Shown: positions 1-7,801, counted from the stretch's first letter. The stretch is 13,997 nucleotides of DNA from JAUVKT01 sp036350795 (GCA_036350795.1 JAZBNV010000109.1:1-13997); one strand, 5' to 3'. The notes: generated by a model from the sequence alone, not told the origin. Made by a program: numbers and translations.

Positions 1-108
1 ACATTTACAAATTTCTCCGGACCAGACCCCGAAGTAGATTCTAACCTTACTCTCGGTGCAAACCCGAATACCAAGCAATATACTTTTGGTATAGAACTTA
101 AATTCTAA
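1..108 (+). CDS. SusC/RagA-type TonB-dependent receptor, C-terminal fragment
   Basis: An open frame runs from the first base of the window to a TAA at 106-108 and supplies the last 35 residues of a protein whose body lies to the left. The fragment ends in an alternating pattern (QYTFGIELKF) with a terminal phenylalanine, typical of the last strand of an outer-membrane beta-barrel. It lies 18 bp before a SusD-family gene, the standard susC-susD order in Bacteroidota. In this family the barrel and the SusD lid form an outer-membrane importer for glycans or peptides, energised by TonB. Assignment rests mainly on the neighbour and the barrel-like terminus. Substrate cannot be told. Confidence 0.75.
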   Translation, partial: TFTNFSGPDPEVDSNLTLGANPNTKQYTFGIELKF

Positions 109-126
109 TAAATAAAGAGACTAAAA

Positions 127-1623
127 ATGAAAAATATATTTAAAATTTCACTGCTTGCTATAATTCTTGCAGTATCTACAGTCTCCTGCGAAATGGATAG
201 GTTTCCCTATGACAGGATAGAACAGTCTCAGGCATTTAAGACTGTTGATGATGCTCAGGCTCTAAGAAATGGGCTTTATGCAGGACTGAGAGGAAGGCTT
301 CATGGCATTTATATTTATGCCACAGATGTTCAGTCTGATATTTTTAATGCATCTCTTGATTATGGTAACAGGAGTGGTTTTCTTCACAAATGGACCGGCC
401 TTCTGTCTGATGATTACACGATTCGTGATATCTGGGCCGGATATTATAGTCAATTGGTTAATGTAAATAACTTCATTAATAATGTAGATAACATTGTCAC
501 TGATAATCAGGATGATCAGGATTTAATCGATGAGTATAAGGGAGAGGCTTATTTTTTAAGGGCTTTCTATTATCACAATCTTGTAAAAAGGTATGCTAAG
601 GATTATGAACCTTCAACGGCTGCCACTGATCTTGGAGTCCCGCTGATACTTACCTTTGACGTTACATTACTTCCCGAAAGAGCTACTGTTCAGGCAGTAT
701 ATGATCAAATACTTTCAGACATTGGTGAAGCTACTACTTTGCTGTCTGGTGTTACTGGTTCTGCTGATGCTTCATTAATTACTATTGACGCAGTTACTGC
801 CCTTAAAGCAAGGGTTGAACTTGATATGCATAATTGGACTGGAGCAATCGCTGATGCCAACACTCTTATGAATTCATCTGCATATGCACTTATAACAGAT
901 CCTGATGATTTTAAAGACATGTGGCTTAATGATGTAAGTACCGAAACAATATTCCAGTTCCCTCTCTCAGCTCCCAATGAGCTCGGTAATAGCATGGCTC
1001 TTTATGTTAATTATGATCCATCTGATGATTATTATAAGCCAGACTGGATTCCTGAGCAATGGGTTGTTGACCAGTACGATGCTAATGATATCAGGTTAGG
1101 AGCTTACCTCCTGGAAGACACTCTCTATGTTCAGGGTGCTGAATATCCTGATATTTATGTTTTGAATAAGTTTCCGGGCAACCCTGATTTTTGGACAGGA
1201 GCAAGCTCCAACTACAGGAACCAGCCAAAAGTATTCAGGCTTGCTGAGATGTACCTGATTGCTGCAGAAGCAGGAGCACAGAATGCAGCAACAGAAGCTG
1301 CAGCACTTGATGCACTTAACGATCTCCGCACAGCACGCGGTCTTACTGCTCTTGTAGGAGTTACAGGCACTGCTTTGATGGATGAAGTAAAGGCTGAAAG
1401 AACACGCGAATTACTCGGAGAAGGTTCACGTTTGGACGACCTGAAACGTTGGGAAATGGGATTCTCAAGGACTACTCCTCAGAATATCAATTGTATAGTT
1501 ACAGGTGCTGACTTCGATACGAAGGTTGTTGCTGCCGGTGACGATAAGTTTGTTTGGGCTATTCCTCAAAGAGATGTTACTACAAATCCGAATATTGCAG
1601 ATCAGCAAAATCCGGGCTGGTAG
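127..1623 (+). CDS. SusD/RagB family nutrient-binding outer-membrane lipoprotein
   Basis: This 498-residue protein begins with a lipoprotein signal peptide: a hydrophobic stretch at residues 7-19 and a lipobox STVSC with the lipidated Cys at 21. Acidic residues follow the Cys (C-E-M-D), in keeping with surface export in Bacteroidota. A helix-rich region around residues 138-155 (GEAYFLRAFYYHNLVKRY) matches the conserved TPR-like part of SusD proteins. The C-terminus (WAIPQRDVTTNPN, then QNPGW) is the usual SusD ending. Length fits the family (about 450-600). SusD proteins sit as a lid on the partner SusC barrel and capture oligosaccharides or other polymers. The upstream partner is the fragment at 1-108, 18 bp away and probably co-transcribed. 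An intrinsic terminator follows and no glycoside hydrolase or sulfatase comes after, so the ligand is unknown. Confidence 0.95.
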   Translation: MKNIFKISLLAIILAVSTVSCEMDRFPYDRIEQSQAFKTVDDAQALRNGLYAGLRGRLHGIYIYATDVQSDIFNASLDYGNRSGFLHKWTGLLSDDYTIRDIWAGYYSQLVNVNNFINNVDNIVTDNQDDQDLIDEYKGEAYFLRAFYYHNLVKRYAKDYEPSTAATDLGVPLILTFDVTLLPERATVQAVYDQILSDIGEATTLLSGVTGSADASLITIDAVTALKARVELDMHNWTGAIADANTLMNSSAYALITDPDDFKDMWLNDVSTETIFQFPLSAPNELGNSMALYVNYDPSDDYYKPDWIPEQWVVDQYDANDIRLGAYLLEDTLYVQGAEYPDIYVLNKFPGNPDFWTGASSNYRNQPKVFRLAEMYLIAAEAGAQNAATEAAALDALNDLRTARGLTALVGVTGTALMDEVKAERTRELLGEGSRLDDLKRWEMGFSRTTPQNINCIVTGADFDTKVVAAGDDKFVWAIPQRDVTTNPNIADQQNPGW

Positions 1624-1643
1624 AAACAAAAGCTATGATATGT

Positions 1644-1680
1644 AAAATGGTGTGAGTCAAAAGCTCACACCATTTTTATT
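1644..1680 (+). terminator. Intrinsic terminator after the susD-type gene
   Basis: A perfect inverted repeat pairs AAAATGGTGTGAG at 1644-1656 with CTCACACCATTTT at 1664-1676, around a 7-nt loop, and runs into a T-rich tract (TTTTTATTT). It lies about 20 bp after the susD-type stop codon and closes the SusC/SusD transcription unit ahead of the rpsP promoter. The flanking A-run and T-run also allow weaker activity on the other strand. Confidence 0.85.
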
Positions 1681-1706
1681 TACAGCAGACAGAAACACTG
1701 TAATAG

Positions 1707-1737
1707 TTTGGCAATTATATTATATATCGTATCTTTG
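1707..1737 (+). promoter_or_regulatory. Bacteroidota-type promoter for rpsP-rimM
   Basis: TTTG at 1707-1710 and TATCTTTG at 1730-1737 match the -33 (TTTG) and -7 (TAnnTTTG) elements of the primary Bacteroidota sigma factor, with a 19-bp spacer. The predicted start of transcription is near 1743-1746, giving a short A/T-rich leader of about 35-40 nt before the rpsP ATG. This is the best promoter match in the window. Confidence 0.75.
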
Positions 1738-1781
1738 CAGCCACAAATTTTTAAAGTAGGAATTAATTTTAAAGCGTTAAA

Positions 1782-2576
1782 ATGTCAGTAAAGATCAGAT
1801 TAGCTAGGAAGGGCCGTAAAAAGAAGGCCTTCTACCACATTGTGGTAGCAGATAGCAGGGCGCCACGTGATGGCCGTTTTATTGAGAAACTGGGGGTTTA
1901 TAATCCTATAACAAACCCGGCAACTATTGAGCTTGATTTCGATAGTGCACTCGAATGGCTGCATAAAGGCGCGCAACCTACTGAAACATGTAGAGCTATT
2001 TTATCTTATAAAGGCGTACTTATGAAGAAACATCTTCTCGAAGGTGTTAAAAAAGGTGCCTTTAATGAAGAAGAAGCAGAGAAAAGATTCCAGCTCTGGC
2101 TCAAGGATAAAGAGAATAAAATTGAGGCAGGTAAAGCAGGAATAGAGAAGACCCAGGAAGCCGAGAAAAACAAAAGACTCGAGGCTGAGAAACAAATTAA
2201 CGAAGCAAGGGCTGCCGAGCTTGCAAAGAAAAGGTCGGATCTGGCAGCCAGGTCTGAAGCTGCAGCAAAAGCCGCTGCTGCCGAGGCTGAGGAAACAATT
2301 GCCGAGCTCGAAGGAACTGCAAAGGAAGTAGCACCTGAAGTGGAAGAAGCAATTGAGGAAGAAGCTAAGGAGGAGGTTGAGAAGGTTGAAGATGTTGAGA
2401 AGGTTGAAGAAGTTGAAGAGGTTGAGGAAGTGAAGGAGGAAACCAAGGAAGAGGTTGAAGAGGCGAAGGAAGAAGTTGAGAAGGTTGAAGAAGTGAAGGA
2501 GGAAGTTAAGGAAGAGGCTGAAGAGGTAAAGGAAGAGGGTGATAAAGACCCGGAAGCTGAAAAGAGCAAAGAGTAA
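1782..2576 (+). CDS. rpsP: 30S ribosomal protein S16 with a long acidic repeat tail
   Basis: The first 80 or so residues are a canonical bacterial S16: MSVKIRLARKGRKKKAFYHI, then ADSRAPRDGRFIEKLGVYNP. S16 binds 16S rRNA in the body of the 30S subunit and is needed for its assembly. Most bacterial S16 proteins are about 80-90 residues. Bacteroidota versions carry an extra tail, but this one is 264 residues. The extension is Lys/Glu/Ala-rich at about 98-172. From about 181 to 264 it is almost only Glu, Val, Lys and Ala in KEEVEKVEEV-like repeats, probably a charged helix or disordered segment. The repeat is visible in the DNA as three 18-bp units at 2376-2429. A promoter lies just upstream, and rimM starts 22 bp after the stop, as in many bacteria. 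trmD and rplS do not follow here. Confidence 0.96.
   Translation: MSVKIRLARKGRKKKAFYHIVVADSRAPRDGRFIEKLGVYNPITNPATIELDFDSALEWLHKGAQPTETCRAILSYKGVLMKKHLLEGVKKGAFNEEEAEKRFQLWLKDKENKIEAGKAGIEKTQEAEKNKRLEAEKQINEARAAELAKKRSDLAARSEAAAKAAAAEAEETIAELEGTAKEVAPEVEEAIEEEAKEEVEKVEDVEKVEEVEEVEEVKEETKEEVEEAKEEVEKVEEVKEEVKEEAEEVKEEGDKDPEAEKSKE
2376..2429 (+). repeat. Three tandem 18-bp coding repeats in the S16 tail
   Basis: Units start at 2376, 2394 and 2412, each a variant of GTTGAGAAGGTTGAAGAT, encoding VEKVED, VEKVEE and VEEVEE. Units one and two differ at a single base. A related block recurs downstream at about 2466-2510 (again GAAGTTGAGAAGGTTGAAGAA), so the whole 2360-2556 stretch is low-complexity purine-rich DNA. 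The in-frame unit suggests growth of the tail by slippage or unequal recombination. Confidence 0.8.
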
Positions 2577-2598
2577 GTAACCAAAGCAGGGGTTTCCC

Positions 2599-3123
2599 GT
2601 GCGCACAGATAAGTTAATATTACTCGGTAAGATTATCAAGACTCATGGTTTTAACGGGGCAGTGGTAATTGCCCTGGAGGAAGATGTTTCTGAAAAAGTT
2701 AAGGAGATGGAATCGGTTTTCGTTGAAATAGACGGCAAAGCGGTTCCTTTCTTTTTTGCAGAAGTCAGTGCTCCCTCACCTGCCACCCTTATTGCATCAT
2801 TCGATTATTACGAAACCAAAGACAGGATAAATGAATTTATCGGGTGCAGGGTATTTTCGGATCTCGACCCTTCAGTACTGAAAAGAGACTCTGATCTTCC
2901 TGTTTCATATATAGGTTATGAGGTTCAGGATAAAGATGGTAAGGTAATAGGTAAAATAAGCAAGGTACTCTCATATCCAATGCAGGTTTTGTTTCAGCTC
3001 GATGCCGGAAAGTCAGAGCCTGTACTTATTCCTTTTAACCCTGACTGGATAGTAAGGGAGGACCATTCAAAATACCTGCTTATCCTGAATCTTCCGGAAG
3101 GACTGGAAACTATTAATAATTAG
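2599..3123 (+). CDS. rimM: Ribosome maturation factor RimM
   Basis: RimM binds the 30S subunit next to S19 and helps mature the 3' domain of 16S rRNA. This 174-residue protein has the family's N-terminal domain at about 1-90 (LILLGKIIKTHGFNGAVVI, the usual GxIxKxHGxxG pattern). A PRC-barrel domain follows at about 97-170, with VLIPFNPDWI and the near-terminal LPEGL motif. The start is a GTG at 2599: no in-frame ATG lies upstream, and this start places the conserved LGKI motif at the expected distance. Only a weak G-rich stretch (CAGGGG) precedes it. It lies 22 bp after rpsP and is almost certainly co-transcribed with it, which matches the known functional link between S16 and RimM. Confidence 0.94.
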   Translation: MRTDKLILLGKIIKTHGFNGAVVIALEEDVSEKVKEMESVFVEIDGKAVPFFFAEVSAPSPATLIASFDYYETKDRINEFIGCRVFSDLDPSVLKRDSDLPVSYIGYEVQDKDGKVIGKISKVLSYPMQVLFQLDAGKSEPVLIPFNPDWIVREDHSKYLLILNLPEGLETINN

Positions 3124-3166
3124 TCTCGCCTGTCTGCAACATCCCCGACTCTCTTCCGTCTTTATA

Positions 3167-3179
3167 CTGGTTAAACCAG
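3167..3179. other. Short dyad between rimM and the DUF2807 gene
   Basis: CTGGTTAAACCAG is a perfect dyad with 6-bp arms around one central base, 15 bp before the ATG of the DUF2807 gene. No T-run follows, so it is not a convincing terminator. It could be a small operator or an RNA hairpin near the start codon, but a chance occurrence is possible. Confidence 0.3.
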
Positions 3180-3194
3180 ATAAAACAGAACGAC

Positions 3195-3881
3195 ATGAAA
3201 AAACTTACTATCACTGCCCTGGCAATAATGCTTGCTATGGGAAGCAGCTTTGCACAATCAAAGAAAAATATTGACGCAGATGACTTTTCATCTGTTGCAT
3301 TTGGCGTAATGGGGGAACTTGAACTGCAACAGGGATCTTCTTTCAAGGTAGTGCTTGAGGGAGATGACGACCTTCTTGACGCTGTAAGTGTAAGGGTAAG
3401 AGATGGCAGGCTGCTTATCAGTAAACCTGACTGGCGGAAGGCAAGAAACAAGAAGCTTTATGCCTATGTTACTATGCCTGAAGTTGAAGGAGTCTCGGTT
3501 TCCGGATCAGGACGGGTATTTAATAAAGGCAGCATTGAGTGTGATGACCTGTCACTAAGTGTAAGTGGAAGTGGGAATATAGAATTTGATTCATTCTCGG
3601 CAGACAAGGTAAAAATGAGTGTATCGGGTTCAGGTGAAGTAAGTCTTGAAGGTAAAGGAGCCGATGAAGCAGATGTTTCCATAAGCGGATCAGGCAATGT
3701 TGATGCAGAGGATTTTAAGTTTGAGGATGCTGTGGTTAGTATCTCGGGCAGCGGAAAATGCACAATATGGGTTACTGATGCAATAAGGGCAAGAATATCC
3801 GGCTCGGGCGATGTATATGTAAAAGGTGATCCTAATATAGATTCGAGATCATCGGGCTCGGGTAAGATCAGGAAATACTAA
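3195..3881 (+). CDS. Secreted DUF2807 (head GIN domain) adhesin-like protein
   Basis: This 228-residue protein has a Sec signal peptide (MKKLTITALAIMLAMGSSFA, likely cut before Gln21). The rest fits the DUF2807 'putative auto-transporter adhesin, head GIN domain' family, common in Bacteroidota. An N-terminal half (about 28-100) leads into seven SGSG motifs beginning at residues 103, 124, 144, 164, 184, 202 and 220. That spacing of 18-21 residues fits successive rungs of a right-handed beta-helix with turns stacked on one edge. No C-terminal sorting domain or lipobox is visible, so a periplasmic or released location is likely. Function is unknown. It starts 71 bp after rimM with no clear terminator between and may be read through from it. 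Its TAA overlaps the tsaC stop on the other strand. Confidence 0.85.
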   Translation: MKKLTITALAIMLAMGSSFAQSKKNIDADDFSSVAFGVMGELELQQGSSFKVVLEGDDDLLDAVSVRVRDGRLLISKPDWRKARNKKLYAYVTMPEVEGVSVSGSGRVFNKGSIECDDLSLSVSGSGNIEFDSFSADKVKMSVSGSGEVSLEGKGADEADVSISGSGNVDAEDFKFEDAVVSISGSGKCTIWVTDAIRARISGSGDVYVKGDPNIDSRSSGSGKIRKY

Positions 3882-4453
3882 CGAAGAATTTTAAAAACAC
3901 CATTCAGATCCAGCTTTATAATTGATGAAGCTTCACGGGGCTGCATGTCATTCCGTCGGTAATTAACCACGTAATCTGCAGCTTCTTTTATTACTTCATT
4001 TATCTCGTCGAAGAAAGGGGGAGCTTTTTCACCGCTTAAATTAGCTGATGTGGAAACAAGGGGTTTCCTGAACCTCCGGATAAGTTCTTCGCAGAATGGG
4101 TCGTTTACAATCCTGATTCCAAGAGATCCGTCGTCGGCAAGCAGGTTTGAGGCAAGGTTTTTTGCTCCTGGATATATTATTGTAAGAGGTTTTATACTTG
4201 CTTCAATAAGGTCCCATGCAATCCCTGGTACCTCCTTTACATAAGACTTCAGCATGTTCTCATTGTGGATCAATACCAGCATGCTTTTTGAATCAACCCT
4301 GTTTTTAATACGATACACCTTTTCAACAGCCTGCGGCTTGGTTGCATCGCAACCCAGTCCCCAGATTGTATCAGTTGGATAAAGGATAACTCCTCCCTTA
4401 TGCAGGATGTCGAGAGAGTTGTTTATATCTTCTTTACTATACTGCAACATCAT
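3878..4453 (-). CDS. tsaC: L-threonylcarbamoyladenylate synthase (TsaC/YrdC family)
   Basis: TsaC makes threonylcarbamoyl-AMP from threonine, bicarbonate and ATP. TsaD with its partners then transfers the group to A37 of ANN-decoding tRNAs (t6A). This 191-residue protein is a single YrdC domain without the extra Sua5 domain. Visible family signatures are LYPTDTIWGLGCDA (residues 24-37), the basic K50-x-R52 followed by DSKSMLVLI, and STSANLSG at 134-141, giving the KxR...SxN substrate-binding set. It is downstream of dapD on the minus strand and overlaps its 3' end by 17 bp, suggesting translational coupling. Two adjacent ATG codons (4451-4453 and 4448-4450) could each serve as start. Its TAG stop overlaps the convergent DUF2807 stop. 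Confidence 0.93.
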   Translation of the reverse strand: MMLQYSKEDINNSLDILHKGGVILYPTDTIWGLGCDATKPQAVEKVYRIKNRVDSKSMLVLIHNENMLKSYVKEVPGIAWDLIEASIKPLTIIYPGAKNLASNLLADDGSLGIRIVNDPFCEELIRRFRKPLVSTSANLSGEKAPPFFDEINEVIKEAADYVVNYRRNDMQPREASSIIKLDLNGVFKILR

Positions 4454-5255
4454 GTTCCCTTAAGGCATCGTTCAGCGAGGTTTTTTTATCGGTTGATTCC
4501 TTTCTCTTACCAATAATAAGCGCACAGGGTACCTGGTATTCGCCCGCAGGAAAGGACTTTGTATAGGAACCCGGTATAACAACCGATCCTGCAGGAACAT
4601 GCCCCCGGTATGTTACAGGATCACTGCCTGTTACATCAATAATTTTGGTCGAACCCGTAATCACAACATTGGCCCCCAGTACGGCTTCTTTTTCTATATA
4701 AGCTCCTTCCACAATTATAGATCTTGATCCGATAAAGCAGTTATCTTCGATAATTACCGGTGCTGCCTGCACGGGTTCAAGCACTCCTCCTATACCAACA
4801 CCTCCACTCAGGTGTACATTCTTCCCGATCTGTGCACAGGAGCCAACCGTAGCCCAGGTATCAACCATTGTTCCCTCATCAACCCAGGCACCAATATTTA
4901 CATATGAAGGCATCAGGATAACGCCTTTTGAAATATATGAGCCATAGCGTGCAATTGCATGCGGAACCACCCTTACTCCCAATTCCGCATAGTTCTTTTT
5001 CAGGGCAATTTTATCATGAAACTCGAATGGACCTGATTTTGTTGTTTTCATAGCCATTATCGGGAAATACAGAATCACAGCTTTTTTTACCCAGCTGTTT
5101 ACTGTCCATCCCCCTGGCGAGGGTGATGCAACCCTGCACTTACCTGCATCCAGCTGTGCTATGGTATCCTTAATAGCTTCCCTGGTTGACTCTTCAGCAA
5201 GAAGCGACCTGTCTTCCCATGCAGCGTCAATTATATCCTTATACGGCTTATTCAT
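4437..5255 (-). CDS. dapD: 2,3,4,5-tetrahydropyridine-2,6-dicarboxylate N-succinyltransferase
   Basis: DapD transfers succinyl from succinyl-CoA to tetrahydrodipicolinate, the first committed step of the succinylase branch to meso-diaminopimelate and lysine. The 272-residue length agrees with E. coli DapD (274). An N-terminal helical domain (about 1-100) is followed by a left-handed beta-helix of hexapeptide repeats at about 105-240, as in VGSCAQIGKNVHLSGGVGIGG (137-157). Likely active-site residues are Asp132 in GTMVDTWATVG and Glu183 in IIVEGAYI, by analogy with characterised DapD enzymes. A weak minus-strand -7-like element (TACTTTTA, plus-strand 5271-5278) lies just upstream with no clear -33 box. 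It leads the dapD-tsaC pair and diverges from the S9 peptidase gene across 143 bp. Confidence 0.96.
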   Translation of the reverse strand: MNKPYKDIIDAAWEDRSLLAEESTREAIKDTIAQLDAGKCRVASPSPGGWTVNSWVKKAVILYFPIMAMKTTKSGPFEFHDKIALKKNYAELGVRVVPHAIARYGSYISKGVILMPSYVNIGAWVDEGTMVDTWATVGSCAQIGKNVHLSGGVGIGGVLEPVQAAPVIIEDNCFIGSRSIIVEGAYIEKEAVLGANVVITGSTKIIDVTGSDPVTYRGHVPAGSVVIPGSYTKSFPAGEYQVPCALIIGKRKESTDKKTSLNDALREHDVAV

Positions 5256-5325
5256 AATTTCAAATTTGCATAAAAGTACGTAATGTTAATAATGATTAAA
5301 AATGCATTTGCACCGAACACAGATA

Positions 5326-5355
5326 TTTGAATTTTTGTTCAATCTTATAACTTTG
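5326..5355 (+). promoter_or_regulatory. Candidate promoter for the S9 peptidase gene
   Basis: TTTG at 5326-5329 and TAACTTTG at 5348-5355 match the Bacteroidota -33 and -7 elements, with an 18-bp spacer. Transcription would start near 5361-5364 and leave about 35-40 nt of A/T-rich leader before the ATG at 5399. The rest of the divergent 5256-5398 interval is A/T-rich with no other clear site. Confidence 0.6.
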
Positions 5356-5398
5356 TTAAAATTCAGATAATATCCGATTATTCAAAAATCAAATAACT

Positions 5399-7801
5399 AT
5401 GAAAAAATTCTTATTTCTGATCGTAATTGCTGTTATCAGCTTTTCTGCTTATGGGCAGGATGGACTGAAGTACCAGAAACCTCCAAAGGAGATAGTGGAT
5501 ATAATGACAGTAAGTTCTACACCTTCTACCTCAATAAGCCCCGACAGGCAAATGATTGCTCTTACCCGGAGCCCGGGCATGCCAACAATTGAAGATATGT
5601 CGGGCGAGATGCTGCGACTTGGCGGTATGAGGATTGATCCCGCTACAAACGGATCAAGTAATCCCCGTTACTCGGTATCTCTCGAGTTTATGGACACAAA
5701 AGGATCTGAGCCTTTTGAAGTTAAAGGATTGCCATCAAAGCTTAAGCTTGGATCTTTCTCATGGGCTGATGACAGCAAACATTTTGCTTTCGTTAACTAC
5801 ACTTCATCTTCGATTGAATTATGGATGGGAGATATAGAATCCAGGACAGTAAAAAAGATTGACGATAATCTGAATGGCCTTATGGGATCGTTTAACTGGC
5901 TTCCGGATAACTCTCTTCTGTACAGGAAGGTGGATCCGGACAGGGGAGCAAGACCTCTTCCTTCAGCAATTCCTGAAGGGCCGGTAACACAGGAGAATAC
6001 CGGCAGAATGGGAGCGGCACCTACCTTCCAGGACCTGATTAAGAGCCCTGAAGATGAAAATATCTTTGATTATTTTACACGTTCGGTTATCACTATCTGG
6101 AAAGAGGGCAATGCCAGGCAGATAGGCGAAGCTTCGTTTTATAGCAATGTGAACTTTTCGCCCGATGGATCTTACATCCTTGTTACAGAAGTTGTAAAAC
6201 CTTTCTCTTACATAGTTCCCTATTATTATTTCCCGAGCAAAGTTTCAATCTGGGATAAAAATGGTAAGCCGGTAAAAACAGTTGCAGAGCTTCCGCTGAA
6301 AGAAAATCTTCCGCGTGGAGATGATATGACCTTCCCTGATCCGAGCGGTTTCAGCTGGAGGGCCGATAAGCCGGCAAGCCTTTACTGGGTAAAACCACTT
6401 GATGGTGGAGATATAAACGTGGAAATGGAAAAGCATGACCAGGTATATATGCTGGAGGCACCCTTTACAGGTGAGCCTCAGGAATATATTGCAACAGAGA
6501 TGCGCTTTGGTGGCATTACATGGGGAAATGATGACCTTGCCCTGCTTAGCGAAAGATCAAGGAAAGAACGCATTGGCAGGCAGTATTTCTTCGACCCCGA
6601 CAATCCGGAAGGAACAATGAGGTTAATATTCGAGCTAAGCAATGATGATCGTTATGCCGACCCGGGTAGATTCATGAGTGAAGATAATGACTATGGCAGG
6701 AGAGTGCTTATGATGGGAAACAAAGGCCGTTCATTATATCTTACAGGACAGGGAGCATCGCCCGAAGGCGACAGGCCCTTCCTTGATGAATACAGTATTA
6801 AGGATGGAAAAATAAAAAGACTGTGGCAAAGTGAAGCCCCATATTACGAGTCTGTTACTGATATTCTGGATAAGGATAAGGGACTGGTACTGACCAGGAG
6901 AGAAACAGTGGATGTGCCCGGCAACTATTTTATCAGGAACCTTAAGAAAGGAACACTGGAGGCTATCACAGATTTCAAAAACCCTTATCCCATGCTTGAG
7001 GGTGTTACAAAAGAGAAGATAGAATATAAGAGAAACGACGGACTGGACCTGAGTTTCGATCTTTACCTGCCTGCAGGATACGATAAGGAAAAAGATGGTC
7101 CCCTGCCTGCAATTCTCTGGGCCTACCCCAGGGAATTTAAGAGTGCCCGGGCAGCCGCACAGGTAAGCGGGTCACCCTACAGGTTTATAGGTGTAAGCCC
7201 TTCTTCCATACTGGTTATGGTTACCCAGGGTTATGCAATAATGGATAATGCCGCTTTCCCCATTGTTGGTGAAGGTGATGTTGAACCAAATGATAGTTTC
7301 AGGGAACAGCTTATAGCCAATGCTAAAGCAGCCATTGACAAGGGGGCTGAGCTTGGAGTTGTAGACCCGGAAAGAGTTGGAGTTGGCGGACATTCCTATG
7401 GTGCCTTTATGACCGCAAACCTGCTGGCCCATTCAAGGCTTTTTGCTGCAGGTGTTGCCAGGAGCGGTGCCTATAACCGTACCCTTACACCTTTCGGCTT
7501 CCAGAACGAAGACAGAACCTACTGGGAAGCTCCTGAACTGTATAATTACATGGCTCCATGGATGCATGCCGACAAGGTAAAGGATCCGATACTCCTGATA
7601 CATGGGATGGCAGATAATAATTCCGGTACATTCCCGATACAGAGCGAACGTTATTATGCAGCACTGAAGGGCCACGGTGCCACGGTAAGACTGGTGTTAC
7701 TCCCAAAGGAGAGTCATGGCTACAGTGCTTCAGAATCGCTTATGCATATGCAGTGGGAAACACTTAAGTGGTTTGATAAGTATGTGAAAAACAAAAAGTA
7801 A
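5399..7801 (+). CDS. Secreted S9-family serine peptidase, glutamyl endopeptidase-like
   Basis: This 800-residue protein has a Sec signal peptide (about 1-19, likely cut at AYG/QD). A probable beta-propeller follows at about 40-540, then a C-terminal alpha/beta-hydrolase peptidase domain. The catalytic triad is visible in family order: Ser666 in GGHSYGAF, Asp739 in HGMADNN, and His773 in ESHGY. The N-terminal pattern PPKEIVDIM...SPDRQMIALTR, followed by a GGMRIDP segment, resembles plant chloroplast glutamyl endopeptidases (MEROPS S9D) more than prolyl oligopeptidase or DPP-IV. Glu specificity is therefore an inference from memory of that family. No lipobox or membrane anchor is seen, so it is probably periplasmic or exported. 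It is monocistronic, with its own promoter and a terminator at 7833. The likely role is breakdown of peptides in the cell envelope. Confidence 0.88.
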   Translation: MKKFLFLIVIAVISFSAYGQDGLKYQKPPKEIVDIMTVSSTPSTSISPDRQMIALTRSPGMPTIEDMSGEMLRLGGMRIDPATNGSSNPRYSVSLEFMDTKGSEPFEVKGLPSKLKLGSFSWADDSKHFAFVNYTSSSIELWMGDIESRTVKKIDDNLNGLMGSFNWLPDNSLLYRKVDPDRGARPLPSAIPEGPVTQENTGRMGAAPTFQDLIKSPEDENIFDYFTRSVITIWKEGNARQIGEASFYSNVNFSPDGSYILVTEVVKPFSYIVPYYYFPSKVSIWDKNGKPVKTVAELPLKENLPRGDDMTFPDPSGFSWRADKPASLYWVKPLDGGDINVEMEKHDQVYMLEAPFTGEPQEYIATEMRFGGITWGNDDLALLSERSRKERIGRQYFFDPDNPEGTMRLIFELSNDDRYADPGRFMSEDNDYGRRVLMMGNKGRSLYLTGQGASPEGDRPFLDEYSIKDGKIKRLWQSEAPYYESVTDILDKDKGLVLTRRETVDVPGNYFIRNLKKGTLEAITDFKNPYPMLEGVTKEKIEYKRNDGLDLSFDLYLPAGYDKEKDGPLPAILWAYPREFKSARAAAQVSGSPYRFIGVSPSSILVMVTQGYAIMDNAAFPIVGEGDVEPNDSFREQLIANAKAAIDKGAELGVVDPERVGVGGHSYGAFMTANLLAHSRLFAAGVARSGAYNRTLTPFGFQNEDRTYWEAPELYNYMAPWMHADKVKDPILLIHGMADNNSGTFPIQSERYYAALKGHGATVRLVLLPKESHGYSASESLMHMQWETLKWFDKYVKNKK

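Noticed and set aside
2001..2639. Two long minus-strand open frames (212 and 192 codons) opposite rpsP
   Set aside because: They are antisense to the purine-rich repeat tail of S16. Their products are low-complexity Leu/Phe or Ser/Thr runs, with no recognisable domain and no better start signals.
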